A stretch of DNA of 45,363 bases from Deltaproteobacteria bacterium (GCA_020345765.1 CP070770.1:3238998-3284360); one strand, 5' to 3'; counted from the first letter of the stretch, positions 1-8,219 are shown. Notes: a model not told the origin generated them from the letters alone. Numbers and translations: made by a program.

Positions 1-642
1 ATCCGGGTTACCATCCAGGCGCTTGCGGCAGTTATGGGGGGAACGCAGTCGCTCCACACTAACTCAATGGACGAGACCCTGGCACTGCCCACCGAAGAGG
101 CTGTGACTTTGGCCCTCCGTACCCAGCAGATAATTGCGGAAGAGAGTGGGGTGGCGAATACCATCGACCCCCTGGGTGGCGCTTACTTTATCGAGGCACT
201 GACTAACCGGATGGAGAAAGCGGCCATGGAGTATATTGATAAAATAGAAGAAATGGGAGGGGTCATTCGAGCAATCGAGCTGGGGTACCAGCAGAAAGAG
301 ATCGCCCGGGCCGCTTATCATTACCAACAGCAGATAGATAAAGGGGAGAAAACGATGATCGGGGTTAATAAGTATACCTTTGAGGAGCAGGCGCCGATAG
401 AGACGCTAAAAGTTCCGGCAAAAGTAGAGAATGAACAGGTCAATAACCTTAAGAATATCAAGGATATAAGGGATAATGCTAAAGTAAAGTCTCATTTAAA
501 GGATCTTGAGAATGCCGCTCGGGGCAGGGACAATTTAATGCCTTTTATTCTGAAATCTGTTAAGGAATATGCAACCTTAGGGGAGATCTGCGATGTCTTA
601 AGGAGAGTTTTTGGTACTTACCAAGATCCGGCTTTGTTTTAA
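1..642 (+). CDS. Acyl-CoA mutase (methylmalonyl-CoA mutase type) large subunit, 3' fragment
   Basis: The reading frame is open from the window edge, so only the last 213 residues are present; the family large subunit is about 550 residues. The fragment has the conserved segment GTQSLHTNSMDE followed by ALPTEEAV and IDPLGGAYFIE, typical of the end of the TIM-barrel of the methylmalonyl-/isobutyryl-CoA mutase family. The known reaction is reversible, B12-dependent carbon-skeleton rearrangement of a branched acyl-CoA such as methylmalonyl-CoA to succinyl-CoA in the cytoplasm. The cobalamin-binding domain is not fused to it but encoded by the next gene, 24 bases downstream, so the enzyme is the two-subunit form. 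Substrate-determining residues lie outside the window, so methylmalonyl-CoA versus another acyl-CoA cannot be decided. Confidence 0.88.
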   Translation: MRVTIQALAAVMGGTQSLHTNSMDETLALPTEEAVTLALRTQQIIAEESGVANTIDPLGGAYFIEALTNRMEKAAMEYIDKIEEMGGVIRAIELGYQQKEIARAAYHYQQQIDKGEKTMIGVNKYTFEEQAPIETLKVPAKVENEQVNNLKNIKDIRDNAKVKSHLKDLENAARGRDNLMPFILKSVKEYATLGEICDVLRRVFGTYQDPALF

Positions 643-666
643 TTGTTCAAGGTCAGGGGTACAGTG

Positions 667-1074
667 ATGAGAGAAAATAGAATTAGAATATTGATCGCAA
701 AGCCTGGGCTTGATGGCCATGATCGGGGAGCGAAGATTGTTGCCCGGGCACTGAGGGATGCTGGTTTCGAGGTGATCTATACCGGATTACACCAGACACC
801 GGAGATGATCGTCAATGCTGCCATCCAGGAAGATGTAGTCGGTATCGGATTAAGCATACTTTCCGGCGCCCACAACACGCTCTTTAGCGAGGTTATAAAA
901 CTCTTAAAGATGAAAGGGGCGGATGGGATTGCCCTCTTCGGCGGTGGGATCATACCGGATGAGGATATACCCAAACTGAAAAAGAAGGGTGTGCTGGGTA
1001 TCTTCACCCCGGGGACCCCCCTCGATGAGATAATAGCATTCATAAAAGACAACATAAAACCTCCTGGAAACTAA
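667..1074 (+). CDS. Cobalamin-binding small subunit of acyl-CoA mutase
   Basis: This 135-residue protein is a stand-alone B12-binding domain. It shows the DxHxxG motif (DGHDRG, where His is the lower axial cobalt ligand), the SxL motif (LSILSGAH) and the glycine-rich FGGGIIP segment. It pairs with the upstream large subunit to form the active mutase. The ATG at 667 is preferred over the TTG at 643: it starts at [17 protein letters not shown] as family members do and has AGGGG upstream. The metallochaperone (MeaB/ArgK) and epimerase genes that often follow are absent here; the next 215 bases hold a new promoter instead, so this is probably the end of that operon. Confidence 0.9.
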   Translation: MRENRIRILIAKPGLDGHDRGAKIVARALRDAGFEVIYTGLHQTPEMIVNAAIQEDVVGIGLSILSGAHNTLFSEVIKLLKMKGADGIALFGGGIIPDEDIPKLKKKGVLGIFTPGTPLDEIIAFIKDNIKPPGN

Positions 1075-1163
1075 ACCCCAAGGGACAAATTGATTGATAG
1101 CGAGCACCGGGGAGCAAAAGCACCGGCGTTAATAATATCTTACCGTAAAAAGTGAGAAATACC

Positions 1164-1204
1164 TTAGTTTTCTCTTGACAAAGAGTGCTAAAATTGGTAA
1201 TAAT
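1164..1204 (+). promoter_or_regulatory. Promoter for tRNA-Val/thrS with a CIRCE-like half-site
   Basis: A -35 box TTGACA (1175-1180) and a -10 like AATAAT (1199-1204) are 18 bases apart, placing the start near 1211. The spacer contains GAGTGCTAA (1183-1191), identical to the right arm of the CIRCE heat-shock operator. The left arm is degenerate (TTAGTTTTC at 1164-1172, 6 of 9 bases, 10-base spacing instead of 9). The promoter call is reasonable; HrcA control is speculative. Confidence 0.5.
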
Positions 1205-1245
1205 TACAAGAGTTTTCAACAATTATCTCTAATCTGCTTTTTAAG

Positions 1246-1267
1246 AACCCCGATGGGCATCGGGGTT
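1246..1267 (+). repeat. Perfect hairpin between promoter and tRNA-Val
   Basis: AACCCCGAT (1246-1254) and ATCGGGGTT (1259-1267) form a 9-bp perfect stem with loop GGGC. No T-run follows, so it is not a standard intrinsic terminator. It sits in the presumed 5' leader, 23 bases before the tRNA, and could be a processing structure or a small dispersed palindrome. Confidence 0.6.
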
Positions 1268-1289
1268 GAAGGAAAAGATGGCATAAAGT

Positions 1290-1364
1290 AGGCACGTAGC
1301 TCAGGGGGAGAGCGCTGCCTTGACGCGGCAGAGGTCGTCGGTTCGAAACCGTCCGTGCCTACCA
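1290..1364 (+). tRNA. tRNA-Val (GAC anticodon)
   Basis: A full cloverleaf can be drawn: acceptor AGGCACG/CGTGCCT, D-stem GCTC/GAGC, anticodon stem CTGCC/GGCAG with loop TTGACGC giving anticodon GAC (1322-1324), T-loop TTCGAAA and discriminator A. The CCA end is encoded (1362-1364). The T-stem has one T-T mismatch (GTCGG against CCGTC). It lies just upstream of thrS and probably shares its transcript. Confidence 0.93.
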
Positions 1365-1388
1365 TTTTATTAATATCGAGGAGAAAGA

Positions 1389-3314
1389 GTGCGCCAGTTA
1401 GCGAAGAAGAAGATCAAAGTGGTTATGCCTGACGGCTCAAGCGGCAGCTTTGATCCGGGGGTTACTCTCGCCGAGATTAATAAGGAGATTGGCTTAAAGG
1501 AAGCGGTTGCGGCAAGCGTAAATGGGAACTTAGTCGATTTGAGCTACCCTCTTAATGAGGATACGGAAATCAGCTTGATTGCTCTGGAGACGGATGAGGG
1601 GATAAGGATCCTGCGGCACAGTACTTCCCACGTAATGGCTCAGGCAGTAAAAGATCTTTTCCCCGAGGCGCAGCCAACAATCGGACCTTCCATCGAGGAG
1701 GGATTCTATTACGATTTCGATTACCCGCCAGGCTTCTCCAACGAGGATCTGGAGAAAATTACCGACCGGATGAAGGAGATCATCAAAGATAACCTGAGCA
1801 TTCAAAGGGAGGTTCTCCCCCGGGAGGAGGCGATTAAGCTCTTTGAAAAGAAGGGAGAAAAATACAAAGTCGAACTGATTGAGGATATTCCGGATAAGGA
1901 GGTGTCGCTTTACCGCCAGGGAGACTTCATCGACCTTTGTCAGGGTCCCCATCTTCCCTCTACCGGTAGAATTAAAGCGTTCGAGCTCTTAAGCATTGCC
2001 GGTGCCTACTGGCGGGGGAGGGAAGACAACCCCATGCTTCAGCGGATTTACGGGACTGCTTTCCCTACCCGGGAGCAGCTGAAAGAGCATTTGAAAAAGC
2101 TGGAGGAAATTAAGAAAAGGGACCACCGCCGCCTGGGAAGGGAACTCGACCTGTTCAGTATTCAGGATGAGACCGGAGCGGGGTTGGTTCTCTGGCATCC
2201 GAAGGGGGCAAGGATCAGGAACATAATCGAGCAGTTCTGGCGGGATGAGCATTACCGGGCCGGCTACGAGATGGTTTTTTCCCCCCATATTGCCCGGCTG
2301 GATCTCTGGAATACCAGTGGACATCTCGATTTCTATCAGGAAAATATGTATTCGCCGATGGAGATCGATGAGGTCAAGTATGAAATAAAGCCGATGAACT
2401 GTCCCTTCCATATCCTGATCTACCAGTCCCGGCTCCGGAGCTACCGGGAACTGCCTATCCGCTGGGCAGAACTGGGAACGGTCTACCGCTATGAGCGCTC
2501 CGGTGTCCTCCACGGGTTGATGCGGGTTCGGGGCTTTACCCAAGATGATGCCCATATCTACTGCCGCCCGGATCAGCTCAAGGACGAGATAACAAAGGTG
2601 TTGAACCTGACCTTGTTTATCCTTGAAAGCTTCGGTTTTGAGCAGTACGATGTATATCTGTCCACTCGCCCGGATAAATATGTAGGCACCCTTGACAACT
2701 GGGAATCCGCTACCGATGCGCTCAGGACGGCGCTGGAAGAGCGGGAAATCTCCTACGAGCTCGACCCTGGTCAGGGAGTATTTTATGGTCCGAAGATTGA
2801 CCTGAAGATCAAGGATGTCCTTGGTCGCCCCTGGCAGTGTGCCACTATTCAGGTAGACTTCAACCTGCCCGAGCGTTTCGGGATAACTTACCGGGGTGAG
2901 GACGGAAAGGAGCATCAGCCGATAATGATCCATCGGGCCCTGATGGGCTCTTTGGAGCGGTTCTTTGGTGTGCTGATTGAACATTATGCCGGAGCTTTCC
3001 CGCTCTGGCTGGCCCCGGTTCAGACAATTGTTCTTGCCATTACGGATAGAAATATCGACTACGGTAATGCCGTTTATCAGAAGCTTACGGAGTCCGGGAT
3101 CAGGGCAGAGAAGGATTTCCGTAAACAAACCTTGCCCGCGAAAATCCGCGACGCTGAGATCCAGAAGATTCCCTATATGGTAATCGTGGGAGACAAGGAG
3201 GAGCGGAGTGGGATGGTTTCTCCCCGCTCCCGGAGTGAAGGCAATCTGAAGGAAATGAAGATCGAGGATCTCGTCTCCCGGATGCATGAAGAGGTTGCTC
3301 AAAAAAGGAGGTAA
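1389..3314 (+). CDS. thrS: Threonyl-tRNA synthetase
   Basis: This 641-residue class II synthetase charges tRNA-Thr and is of normal length. Domain order: N-terminal TGS domain (about 8-65), editing domain with the HxxxH element in HSTSHVMAQ and the DLCQGPH segment that supplies its Cys and His, catalytic core with the zinc-site Cys in MNCPFH, motif 2 around ELGTVYRYERSG, motif 3 around IMIHRALMGSLERFFG, then the anticodon-binding domain starting near WLAPVQ. The start is GTG at 1389, with GAGGAG just upstream. It is followed after three bases by the infC open frame, whose ribosome-binding site lies inside the thrS stop region, so translation of the two is probably coupled. No T-box leader is visible; the upstream leader instead carries tRNA-Val. 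Confidence 0.97.
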   Translation: MRQLAKKKIKVVMPDGSSGSFDPGVTLAEINKEIGLKEAVAASVNGNLVDLSYPLNEDTEISLIALETDEGIRILRHSTSHVMAQAVKDLFPEAQPTIGPSIEEGFYYDFDYPPGFSNEDLEKITDRMKEIIKDNLSIQREVLPREEAIKLFEKKGEKYKVELIEDIPDKEVSLYRQGDFIDLCQGPHLPSTGRIKAFELLSIAGAYWRGREDNPMLQRIYGTAFPTREQLKEHLKKLEEIKKRDHRRLGRELDLFSIQDETGAGLVLWHPKGARIRNIIEQFWRDEHYRAGYEMVFSPHIARLDLWNTSGHLDFYQENMYSPMEIDEVKYEIKPMNCPFHILIYQSRLRSYRELPIRWAELGTVYRYERSGVLHGLMRVRGFTQDDAHIYCRPDQLKDEITKVLNLTLFILESFGFEQYDVYLSTRPDKYVGTLDNWESATDALRTALEEREISYELDPGQGVFYGPKIDLKIKDVLGRPWQCATIQVDFNLPERFGITYRGEDGKEHQPIMIHRALMGSLERFFGVLIEHYAGAFPLWLAPVQTIVLAITDRNIDYGNAVYQKLTESGIRAEKDFRKQTLPAKIRDAEIQKIPYMVIVGDKEERSGMVSPRSRSEGNLKEMKIEDLVSRMHEEVAQKRR

Positions 3315-3320
3315 GATATA
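3306..3320 (+). promoter_or_regulatory. Shine-Dalgarno and ATA start of infC
   Basis: AGGAGG (3306-3311) stands six bases before ATA (3318-3320). No ATG, GTG or TTG occurs in the infC frame between the thrS stop (3312) and 3387, yet conserved IF3 residues are encoded from about 3336. The site overlaps the end of thrS. A rare start codon in infC is known to make IF3 repress its own translation. Confidence 0.75.
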
Positions 3321-3833
3321 GATAAAGAAGTAAGGGTAAATAAGCGAATTAGAGCATCGGAGGTCAGACTTATCGATCCAGATGGAGTGCAGTTAGGTGT
3401 TTTCCCGATCGGGGAGGCATTAACGGCCGCTACGGATAGGGGGCTTGACCTGGTCGAGGTGTCCCCGAAGTCGAATCCTCCGGTATGCCGGATAATGGAC
3501 TATGGGAAGTATAAATATCAACAGAAGAAAAAGTTGCAGGAAGCCAAAAAAAAGCAAAGCGTTATTCACATAAAGGAGGTAAAGCTAAGGCCGAAGATTG
3601 AAGAACACGATCTGCAGTTTAAACTCAGACACATTGAGAGATTCTTAAGCGAGGGAGATAAGGTCAAGGTCACCGTAATGTTCCGGGGCCGGGAAATAAC
3701 CCGGAAAGAACTGGGACAGGCTTTACTCGAGCGACTTGTCGAAGAAACCAAGGAACTGGGAACTATTGACCAGAGCCCGAAACAAGAGGGAAGGAATCTG
3801 GTGATGTTTCTCAGCCCGATACACAGGAAATAG
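3318..3833 (+). CDS. infC: Translation initiation factor IF-3
   Basis: IF3 binds the 30S subunit, checks start-codon/initiator-tRNA pairing and prevents premature 50S joining. From ATA at 3318 the product is 171 residues, the normal IF3 length, with the N-domain segment [13 protein letters not shown], the linker signature [15 protein letters not shown] and the C-domain ([17 protein letters not shown]). A start at the first canonical codon, GTG 3387, would delete the first 23 residues including conserved N-domain positions, so ATA is chosen. In E. coli infC starts at AUU and the discriminating IF3 thereby autoregulates; the same logic is inferred here. The order infC-rpmI-rplT is the classic operon, and rpmI starts two bases after the stop. 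Confidence 0.93.
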   Translation: MDKEVRVNKRIRASEVRLIDPDGVQLGVFPIGEALTAATDRGLDLVEVSPKSNPPVCRIMDYGKYKYQQKKKLQEAKKKQSVIHIKEVKLRPKIEEHDLQFKLRHIERFLSEGDKVKVTVMFRGREITRKELGQALLERLVEETKELGTIDQSPKQEGRNLVMFLSPIHRK

Positions 3834-3835
3834 AA

Positions 3836-4027
3836 ATGCCGAAATTAAAGTCATCGCGAGGAGCGAAAAAAAGATTCAAGCTCACTGCCACCGGGAAGGT
3901 CCGTAGGAAAAAGGCTTACGCAAGCCATATCCTGACAAAAAAGACCACCAAGAGGAAAAGAAACCTACGGAAAGCAGCCTTCCTGAGCAAGGTAGATGAG
4001 AAGAAGGTCAAAAGATTAATCTCTTAA
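3836..4027 (+). CDS. rpmI: 50S ribosomal protein bL35
   Basis: This very basic 63-residue protein has the bL35 pattern [17 protein letters not shown] and [12 protein letters not shown]. It is a structural component of the large ribosomal subunit. It starts two bases after the infC stop and uses a purine-rich stretch at the end of infC as its ribosome-binding site, so it is probably translationally coupled to infC. It lies 14 bases before rplT. Confidence 0.97.
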   Translation: MPKLKSSRGAKKRFKLTATGKVRRKKAYASHILTKKTTKRKRNLRKAAFLSKVDEKKVKRLIS

Positions 4028-4041
4028 GCGGGAGAAGGCAA

Positions 4042-4395
4042 ATGTCAAGGGTAAAAAGAGGAACGCACGCCAGAAGACGAAGGAAAAAGATACTCAAACA
4101 GGCTAAAGGATACTGGGGCCGGAGGAGTAGTATCTTCCGCACTGCAAAAGAGGCGGTTGATCGAGCCCTGCGTTACAGCTATCGGGACCGAAGGGTTCGG
4201 AAAAGGGAATTTCGCCGACTCTGGATTACCAGGATAAATGCTGCCGCCCGTATCCACGATCTCTCCTACAGCAAGTTGATCAAGGGCATGAAGAATTCCC
4301 AGATCGCTCTGGACCGAAAGATCCTGGCGGAACTGGCGATTGCGGATCCCCCGGGGTTCTTCGAGGTAGTCAAGTTAGCAAAAGAGGGTCTCTGA
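4042..4395 (+). CDS. rplT: 50S ribosomal protein bL20
   Basis: This 117-residue basic protein begins MSRVKRGTHARRRRKKILK and contains GYWGRRSSIFRTAKEAV and LWITRINAAAR, all characteristic of bL20. It binds 23S rRNA early in 50S assembly and, in several bacteria, represses its own operon by binding mRNA. No obvious L20-binding pseudoknot was identified in the short leader here. The ribosome-binding site is GGGAGAAGG just upstream. A short GC-rich palindrome (GGGCCGGCCC) follows the stop before pheS. Confidence 0.97.
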   Translation: MSRVKRGTHARRRRKKILKQAKGYWGRRSSIFRTAKEAVDRALRYSYRDRRVRKREFRRLWITRINAAARIHDLSYSKLIKGMKNSQIALDRKILAELAIADPPGFFEVVKLAKEGL

Positions 4396-4431
4396 GTCAG
4401 GGGCCGGCCCGGGTAATTTGAAGGGTATCCG

Positions 4432-5454
4432 ATGAAGGAGATGCTAATAAGGCTTCAGCAGGAAGCGGACAAGGATCTTGCTGCGTGTGCATCGGAAGAT
4501 GATATCTTCGCGGTAAAGGTTAGGTATCTGGGAAGGAAAGAGGGCAGGATCACCATGTTACTGAGGGAGCTAGGCAAAATCCCTCAGGAAGAGAGGCCCG
4601 CAGTGGGGAAGCTGGCCAATGAGATCAAGGAGAACCTGGAACAGAGAGTAGCCCAAGCCCAAAGTACGATCCACGAAAAGAGGAAAAGGGATTATCTGGC
4701 CCAGGAAAAGACAGATGTAACCCTGCCGGGAAGAAAAGCCCGGCGGGGAGGGTTGCATCCGGTTACTTTGGTTCTCGACGAGGTGATCGAGATTTTCTTG
4801 ACTATGGGTTTCGAGGCGGTTGAGGGGCCGGAAGCGGAATTGGACTGGTATAACTTTGGCTCCCTCAATTTTCCCAATGAGCATCCCGCCCGGGATATGC
4901 ATGATACCTTTTATCTGGGTAAGGAGATGCTGCTCCGGACCCACACCTCCCCGGTGCAAATCCGGACAATGGAAAAACAGGCACCACCGGTCAGGATCGT
5001 CGCCCCGGGAAAGGTTTATCGCTGCGATTCCGACATCTCCCATACCCCGATGTTCCACCAGTTGGAGGGGCTGATGGTTGAAGAGGGGATCTCGTTTTCC
5101 GACCTCAAGGGGGTGTTGACTCACTTTCTCCACCGGGTTTTCGGAGAGGAAACACCGATAAGGTTCCGACCGAGCTTCTTCCCCTTTACCGAACCAAGTG
5201 CGGAGGTAGATATTCGCTGCGCAGTTTGTCGGGGAAAGGGCTGCCGGGTATGTTCCCAGAGCGGCTGGCTGGAGATCCTGGGCAGTGGGATGGTCCATCC
5301 CGAGGTATTACGGATAGTCAAGTATGACCCCGAGCAGGTGAGCGGATTTGCCTTCGGCATGGGGATTGAGAGGATTGCGATGCTGAAGTTCGGCATAGAT
5401 GATATTCGACTCTTCTACGAAAACGACCAGAGATTTCTGGAACAGTTTCAATAA
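4432..5454 (+). CDS. pheS: Phenylalanyl-tRNA synthetase alpha subunit
   Basis: This 340-residue class II catalytic subunit has an N-terminal coiled coil (about 1-95), motif 2 (KVYRCDSDISHTPMFHQLEG) and motif 3 (FGMGIERIAMLKFGIDDIR). The segment FRPSFFPFTEPSAEVDI forms part of the Phe/ATP pocket. Between motifs 2 and 3 is a four-cysteine knuckle, CAVCRGKGCRVC, present in many bacterial PheS proteins and possibly binding zinc. It works as an alpha2beta2 enzyme with the next gene, 11 bases downstream. ATG 4432 follows GAAGGG; an in-frame ATG at 4441 is an alternative start. Confidence 0.97.
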   Translation: MKEMLIRLQQEADKDLAACASEDDIFAVKVRYLGRKEGRITMLLRELGKIPQEERPAVGKLANEIKENLEQRVAQAQSTIHEKRKRDYLAQEKTDVTLPGRKARRGGLHPVTLVLDEVIEIFLTMGFEAVEGPEAELDWYNFGSLNFPNEHPARDMHDTFYLGKEMLLRTHTSPVQIRTMEKQAPPVRIVAPGKVYRCDSDISHTPMFHQLEGLMVEEGISFSDLKGVLTHFLHRVFGEETPIRFRPSFFPFTEPSAEVDIRCAVCRGKGCRVCSQSGWLEILGSGMVHPEVLRIVKYDPEQVSGFAFGMGIERIAMLKFGIDDIRLFYENDQRFLEQFQ

Positions 5455-5465
5455 CAAGCTTTTAA

Positions 5466-7553
5466 ATGAAGATCAGTCTAAATTGGCTCAAGGAATACGT
5501 AGATATTGATCTAGACCCCCAGGAACTGGCAGATCGGCTAACGATGGTCGGACTGGAGGTGGAGGAGCTGTATAAAGTGGGAAAGAGGGCGGGCAGGGAT
5601 TGGGTTCTTGATGTGGGTGTTGCTCCCAATCGGCCTGACTGTCTTAGTCATATCGGAATTGCCCGGGAAGTGGCCGCTTTCAGCGGAAAAAGACTCAGGC
5701 TGCCGGCAGCCAAGGTGATTTCCCCGAGCAATGTGTCCATCAACTCGCTGACATCGGTAACGATAAAAGCACCGAAACTCTGCCCCCGCTACGGTGCCAG
5801 GGTGATTATGGATGTAGTGGTCCGGCAGTCACCCGGCTGGCTCAAGCAAAGGCTGGAGGCGATTGGTATCCGCTCAATAAATAATGTAGTCGATATTACC
5901 AACTACGTAATGATGGAATGGGGACAGCCGCTGCATGCTTTTGATCTGGATTTACTGGAAGGGGAGAGGATTGTTGTCCGGCAGGCATTACCGAAAGAAA
6001 GAATTATTACCCTGGACGGGGTTGAAAGGGTACTCGATAAGGGTTATTTGGCTATTTGTGATGCGAAGAGGCCGGTTGCTTTGGCCGGGATAATGGGAGG
6101 GCAAGATACCGAGGTTTGCGAGAAGACCAGGAGGGTGCTTCTCGAGGGTGCCTATTTTGACCCGAATAGTATCAGGATGACTTCCAGGAAGATAGAGTTG
6201 AATACCGAGGCCTCCCATCGGTTCGAAAGAGGGGTAGACCCGGAGGGCCCCCTGCCGGCGCTGGCAAGGGCGGCGCAATTGATTGCCGAGTTATCCGGGG
6301 GCAGGACGGCTAAGGGAGTCATTGACAAATATCCGGTACCGTTGGACCGGGGCAGGATAGGTTTAAGGGTGTTGAGGGTGGAAGAGATCCTGGGGGTAAA
6401 GTTTTCTCAAAGCAAGGTCAGGAAGTATCTAAGGTCGCTTCAGATGAGGGCCGAAGACGGCAGGAGGGGGAGACTAACCGTTCTGCCGCCGAGTTTCAGG
6501 AGGGATATTAGTGAGGAGATTGACCTCATTGAGGAGGTAGCCCGTTTGGCAGGATACGAGAATATCCCGGCCAGAATGCCGGATACCCATCTGGCATCCG
6601 CCACACTGTCCCGGGAACAGCTCCTGGAGAAAAAGGCCAAACAGGTTTTTTCGAACAACGGTTTTCTGGAGGTGATTAACTATAGTTTTACTTCACCGCG
6701 GGTTCTGCAATCCCTCCGCCTGCCTCCGGGAGATCCGAGGAACAACCTCATAGAATTACTGAACCCCATCTCCGAGCAACATTCTTCGCTCCGGACCACC
6801 CAGATTCCCGGCCTCCTGCAGACGATGAGGTATAACGTTTACCATAAGAATCCGAACCTGAAGATCTTCGAATTAGGCAAGGTCTTTTTCGGCCGGGGCA
6901 AGGAAAAGCTGCCCCGGGAGGTAAAGATGCTGACGGCCCTGATCAGCGGCGATCGAGAGGAGGAAAGCTGGGCTCACGGCAAGGAAGAGGTTGATTTCTA
7001 TGATCTTAAAGGCCCATTAGAGGATGTCCTGGAAGGATTGGGAGTGGAAGGGTTCCGATTCTGCCCGAAAAGCGATATACCTTACTTCCATCCGAGGAGG
7101 TCGGTGGCAGTCTTGGTGGGAAATGAGGGGGTTGGGGGACTAGGCGAGATCCACCCCGATCTTATCGAAGAGTTTGATCTCAAAAAAAGGGCCTTCGTCT
7201 TTGAGCTCAATTTTGATAAGCTAAGCAAATTTTGCCGGAAAAAGAAGGCCTTTTCTGCTCTACCCAAATATCCCGGTATCCAGAGGGACCTGTCCATTAT
7301 TGCTGACGAGAACATAACCGCTCAAGAAATCTATCAGGTGATTGCCGGTATCGAAGAAGATTTAGTGAAAGATATTAAGGTCTTCGACCTCTATCAGGGC
7401 AATAATATTCCACCGGGGAAAAATAGCTTGACCTATAGAATTAAATACCAGGCCCCGGATAGGACGCTGACCGACGAGGAAGTTAGCCAGATTCAAGAGA
7501 GGATACTGCTCAATCTAAGGAACAAGTTACAGGTTGAGGTTAGGGATAAATAA
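5466..7553 (+). CDS. pheT: Phenylalanyl-tRNA synthetase beta subunit, lacking the tRNA-binding (EMAP-like) insert
   Basis: The beta subunit normally has about 800 residues; this one has 695. The N-terminal segment (MKISLNWLKEYVDIDL to about residue 40) runs almost directly into the domain beginning VLDVGVAPNRPDCLSHIGIA. This skips the roughly 100-residue OB-fold tRNA-binding domain that usually separates them. The remaining parts are present: the B3/B4 editing region, the B5 domain (about 275-375), the catalytic-like core and the C-terminal ferredoxin-fold anticodon-binding domain (KYPGIQRDLSII to TLTDEEVSQIQ). The frame is intact, so this is a domain absence and not a frameshift. It follows pheS and precedes ihfA, as in deltaproteobacteria. 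Confidence 0.95.
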   Translation: MKISLNWLKEYVDIDLDPQELADRLTMVGLEVEELYKVGKRAGRDWVLDVGVAPNRPDCLSHIGIAREVAAFSGKRLRLPAAKVISPSNVSINSLTSVTIKAPKLCPRYGARVIMDVVVRQSPGWLKQRLEAIGIRSINNVVDITNYVMMEWGQPLHAFDLDLLEGERIVVRQALPKERIITLDGVERVLDKGYLAICDAKRPVALAGIMGGQDTEVCEKTRRVLLEGAYFDPNSIRMTSRKIELNTEASHRFERGVDPEGPLPALARAAQLIAELSGGRTAKGVIDKYPVPLDRGRIGLRVLRVEEILGVKFSQSKVRKYLRSLQMRAEDGRRGRLTVLPPSFRRDISEEIDLIEEVARLAGYENIPARMPDTHLASATLSREQLLEKKAKQVFSNNGFLEVINYSFTSPRVLQSLRLPPGDPRNNLIELLNPISEQHSSLRTTQIPGLLQTMRYNVYHKNPNLKIFELGKVFFGRGKEKLPREVKMLTALISGDREEESWAHGKEEVDFYDLKGPLEDVLEGLGVEGFRFCPKSDIPYFHPRRSVAVLVGNEGVGGLGEIHPDLIEEFDLKKRAFVFELNFDKLSKFCRKKKAFSALPKYPGIQRDLSIIADENITAQEIYQVIAGIEEDLVKDIKVFDLYQGNNIPPGKNSLTYRIKYQAPDRTLTDEEVSQIQERILLNLRNKLQVEVRDK

Positions 7554-7572
7554 GAGGAAAGGAGTAAGGGTT

Positions 7573-7854
7573 ATGACTAAGGCAGATATCGTTGAAGACG
7601 TATATCGAAGCGTAGGGTTTACCAAGAAGGAAACTACGGAGATTGTGGAGCTCGTATTCGAAACGATGAGGAGAACGCTGGAGCAGGGAACTACCGTCAA
7701 GATATCCGGCTTCGGCAATTTTGTAATAAGGAAGAAGAGGTCGCGGATTGGCAGGAATCCGCAAACGGGGGAAGAGATAAGGATCACGTCCCGTAAGGTC
7801 TTGACCTTCAAACCGTCTCAGATCCTGAAGAAATCAATAAACCAGGTTGATTAG
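7573..7854 (+). CDS. ihfA: HU/IHF-family DNA-bending protein, probably IHF alpha
   Basis: This 93-residue protein carries the HU/IHF signature GFGNFVIRKKRSRIGRNPQTG, whose flexible arms insert into the minor groove and bend DNA. The position directly after pheT, followed by a MerR-like gene, is the usual site of IHF alpha, which normally dimerises with IHF beta encoded elsewhere. ATG 7573 is chosen over the upstream TTG 7534 because it gives the family N-terminus MTKADIVEDVY and has GGAG at 7561. It could instead act as an HU homodimer; sequence alone does not decide. Confidence 0.9.
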   Translation: MTKADIVEDVYRSVGFTKKETTEIVELVFETMRRTLEQGTTVKISGFGNFVIRKKRSRIGRNPQTGEEIRITSRKVLTFKPSQILKKSINQVD

Positions 7855-7862
7855 TTGATTAA

Positions 7863-8219
7863 ATGAACAAAGATATTCCCGAAAAATTATATTTTAGGAT
7901 AGGTGAGGTCAGTAGGTTATGTGGGGTGAAACCGTATATTCTGCGATATTGGGAATCCCAATTTCCCGAGATTAATCCTAACAAGACCAGAGCCCAGCAT
8001 CGGCTCTACCGCAAGAAAGATGTTGAGTTGATTCTCGAGATCAAGAAATTACTTTACGATCAGAAATTCACGATTAATGGCGCCCGGAGGAGACTAAAGA
8101 AGCGGAACGATAGTGTCCGGGAACCTTCCTCCGAGCCTTCCCCAAAAGAAAAGGAATATTCCAAGGCGTTCCTTTCGATCAAGAAAGGCCTGGAGGAGCT
8201 TGTCGAACTATTGAAATAG
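7863..8219 (+). CDS. MerR-family transcriptional regulator
   Basis: The 118-residue protein starts with a winged-helix MerR domain (about residues 9-78): FRIGEVSRLCGVKPYILRYWE then HRLYRKKDVELI. A short variable tail ends in a helix (KAFLSIKKGLEELVELLK) likely to mediate dimerisation. No metal-binding cysteine pattern of true MerR/CueR proteins is present, so the ligand and targets are unknown. Genes of this kind follow ihfA in many deltaproteobacteria. It starts eight bases after the ihfA stop. Its last codons overlap the -35 box of the tRNA-Pro promoter. Confidence 0.88.
   Translation: MNKDIPEKLYFRIGEVSRLCGVKPYILRYWESQFPEINPNKTRAQHRLYRKKDVELILEIKKLLYDQKFTINGARRRLKKRNDSVREPSSEPSPKEKEYSKAFLSIKKGLEELVELLK

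Noticed and set aside
1075..1388. T-box riboswitch upstream of thrS
   Set aside because: No T-box core or specifier stem was found; the leader holds a promoter, a simple hairpin and tRNA-Val.
1989..3302. A 437-codon open frame antisense to thrS
   Set aside because: It mirrors a well-supported thrS frame, has no recognisable domain and no ribosome-binding site of its own.
3387..3833. infC starting at GTG 3387
   Set aside because: It would remove conserved N-domain residues and lacks a Shine-Dalgarno at proper distance.
4570..5298. A 242-codon open frame antisense to pheS
   Set aside because: Shadow of pheS; the translated sequence shows no family motif.
5466..5720. Frameshift or assembly deletion in pheT
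   Set aside because: The frame is continuous and conserved residues resume cleanly, so a natural domain absence is the simpler reading, though an assembly deletion cannot be excluded.
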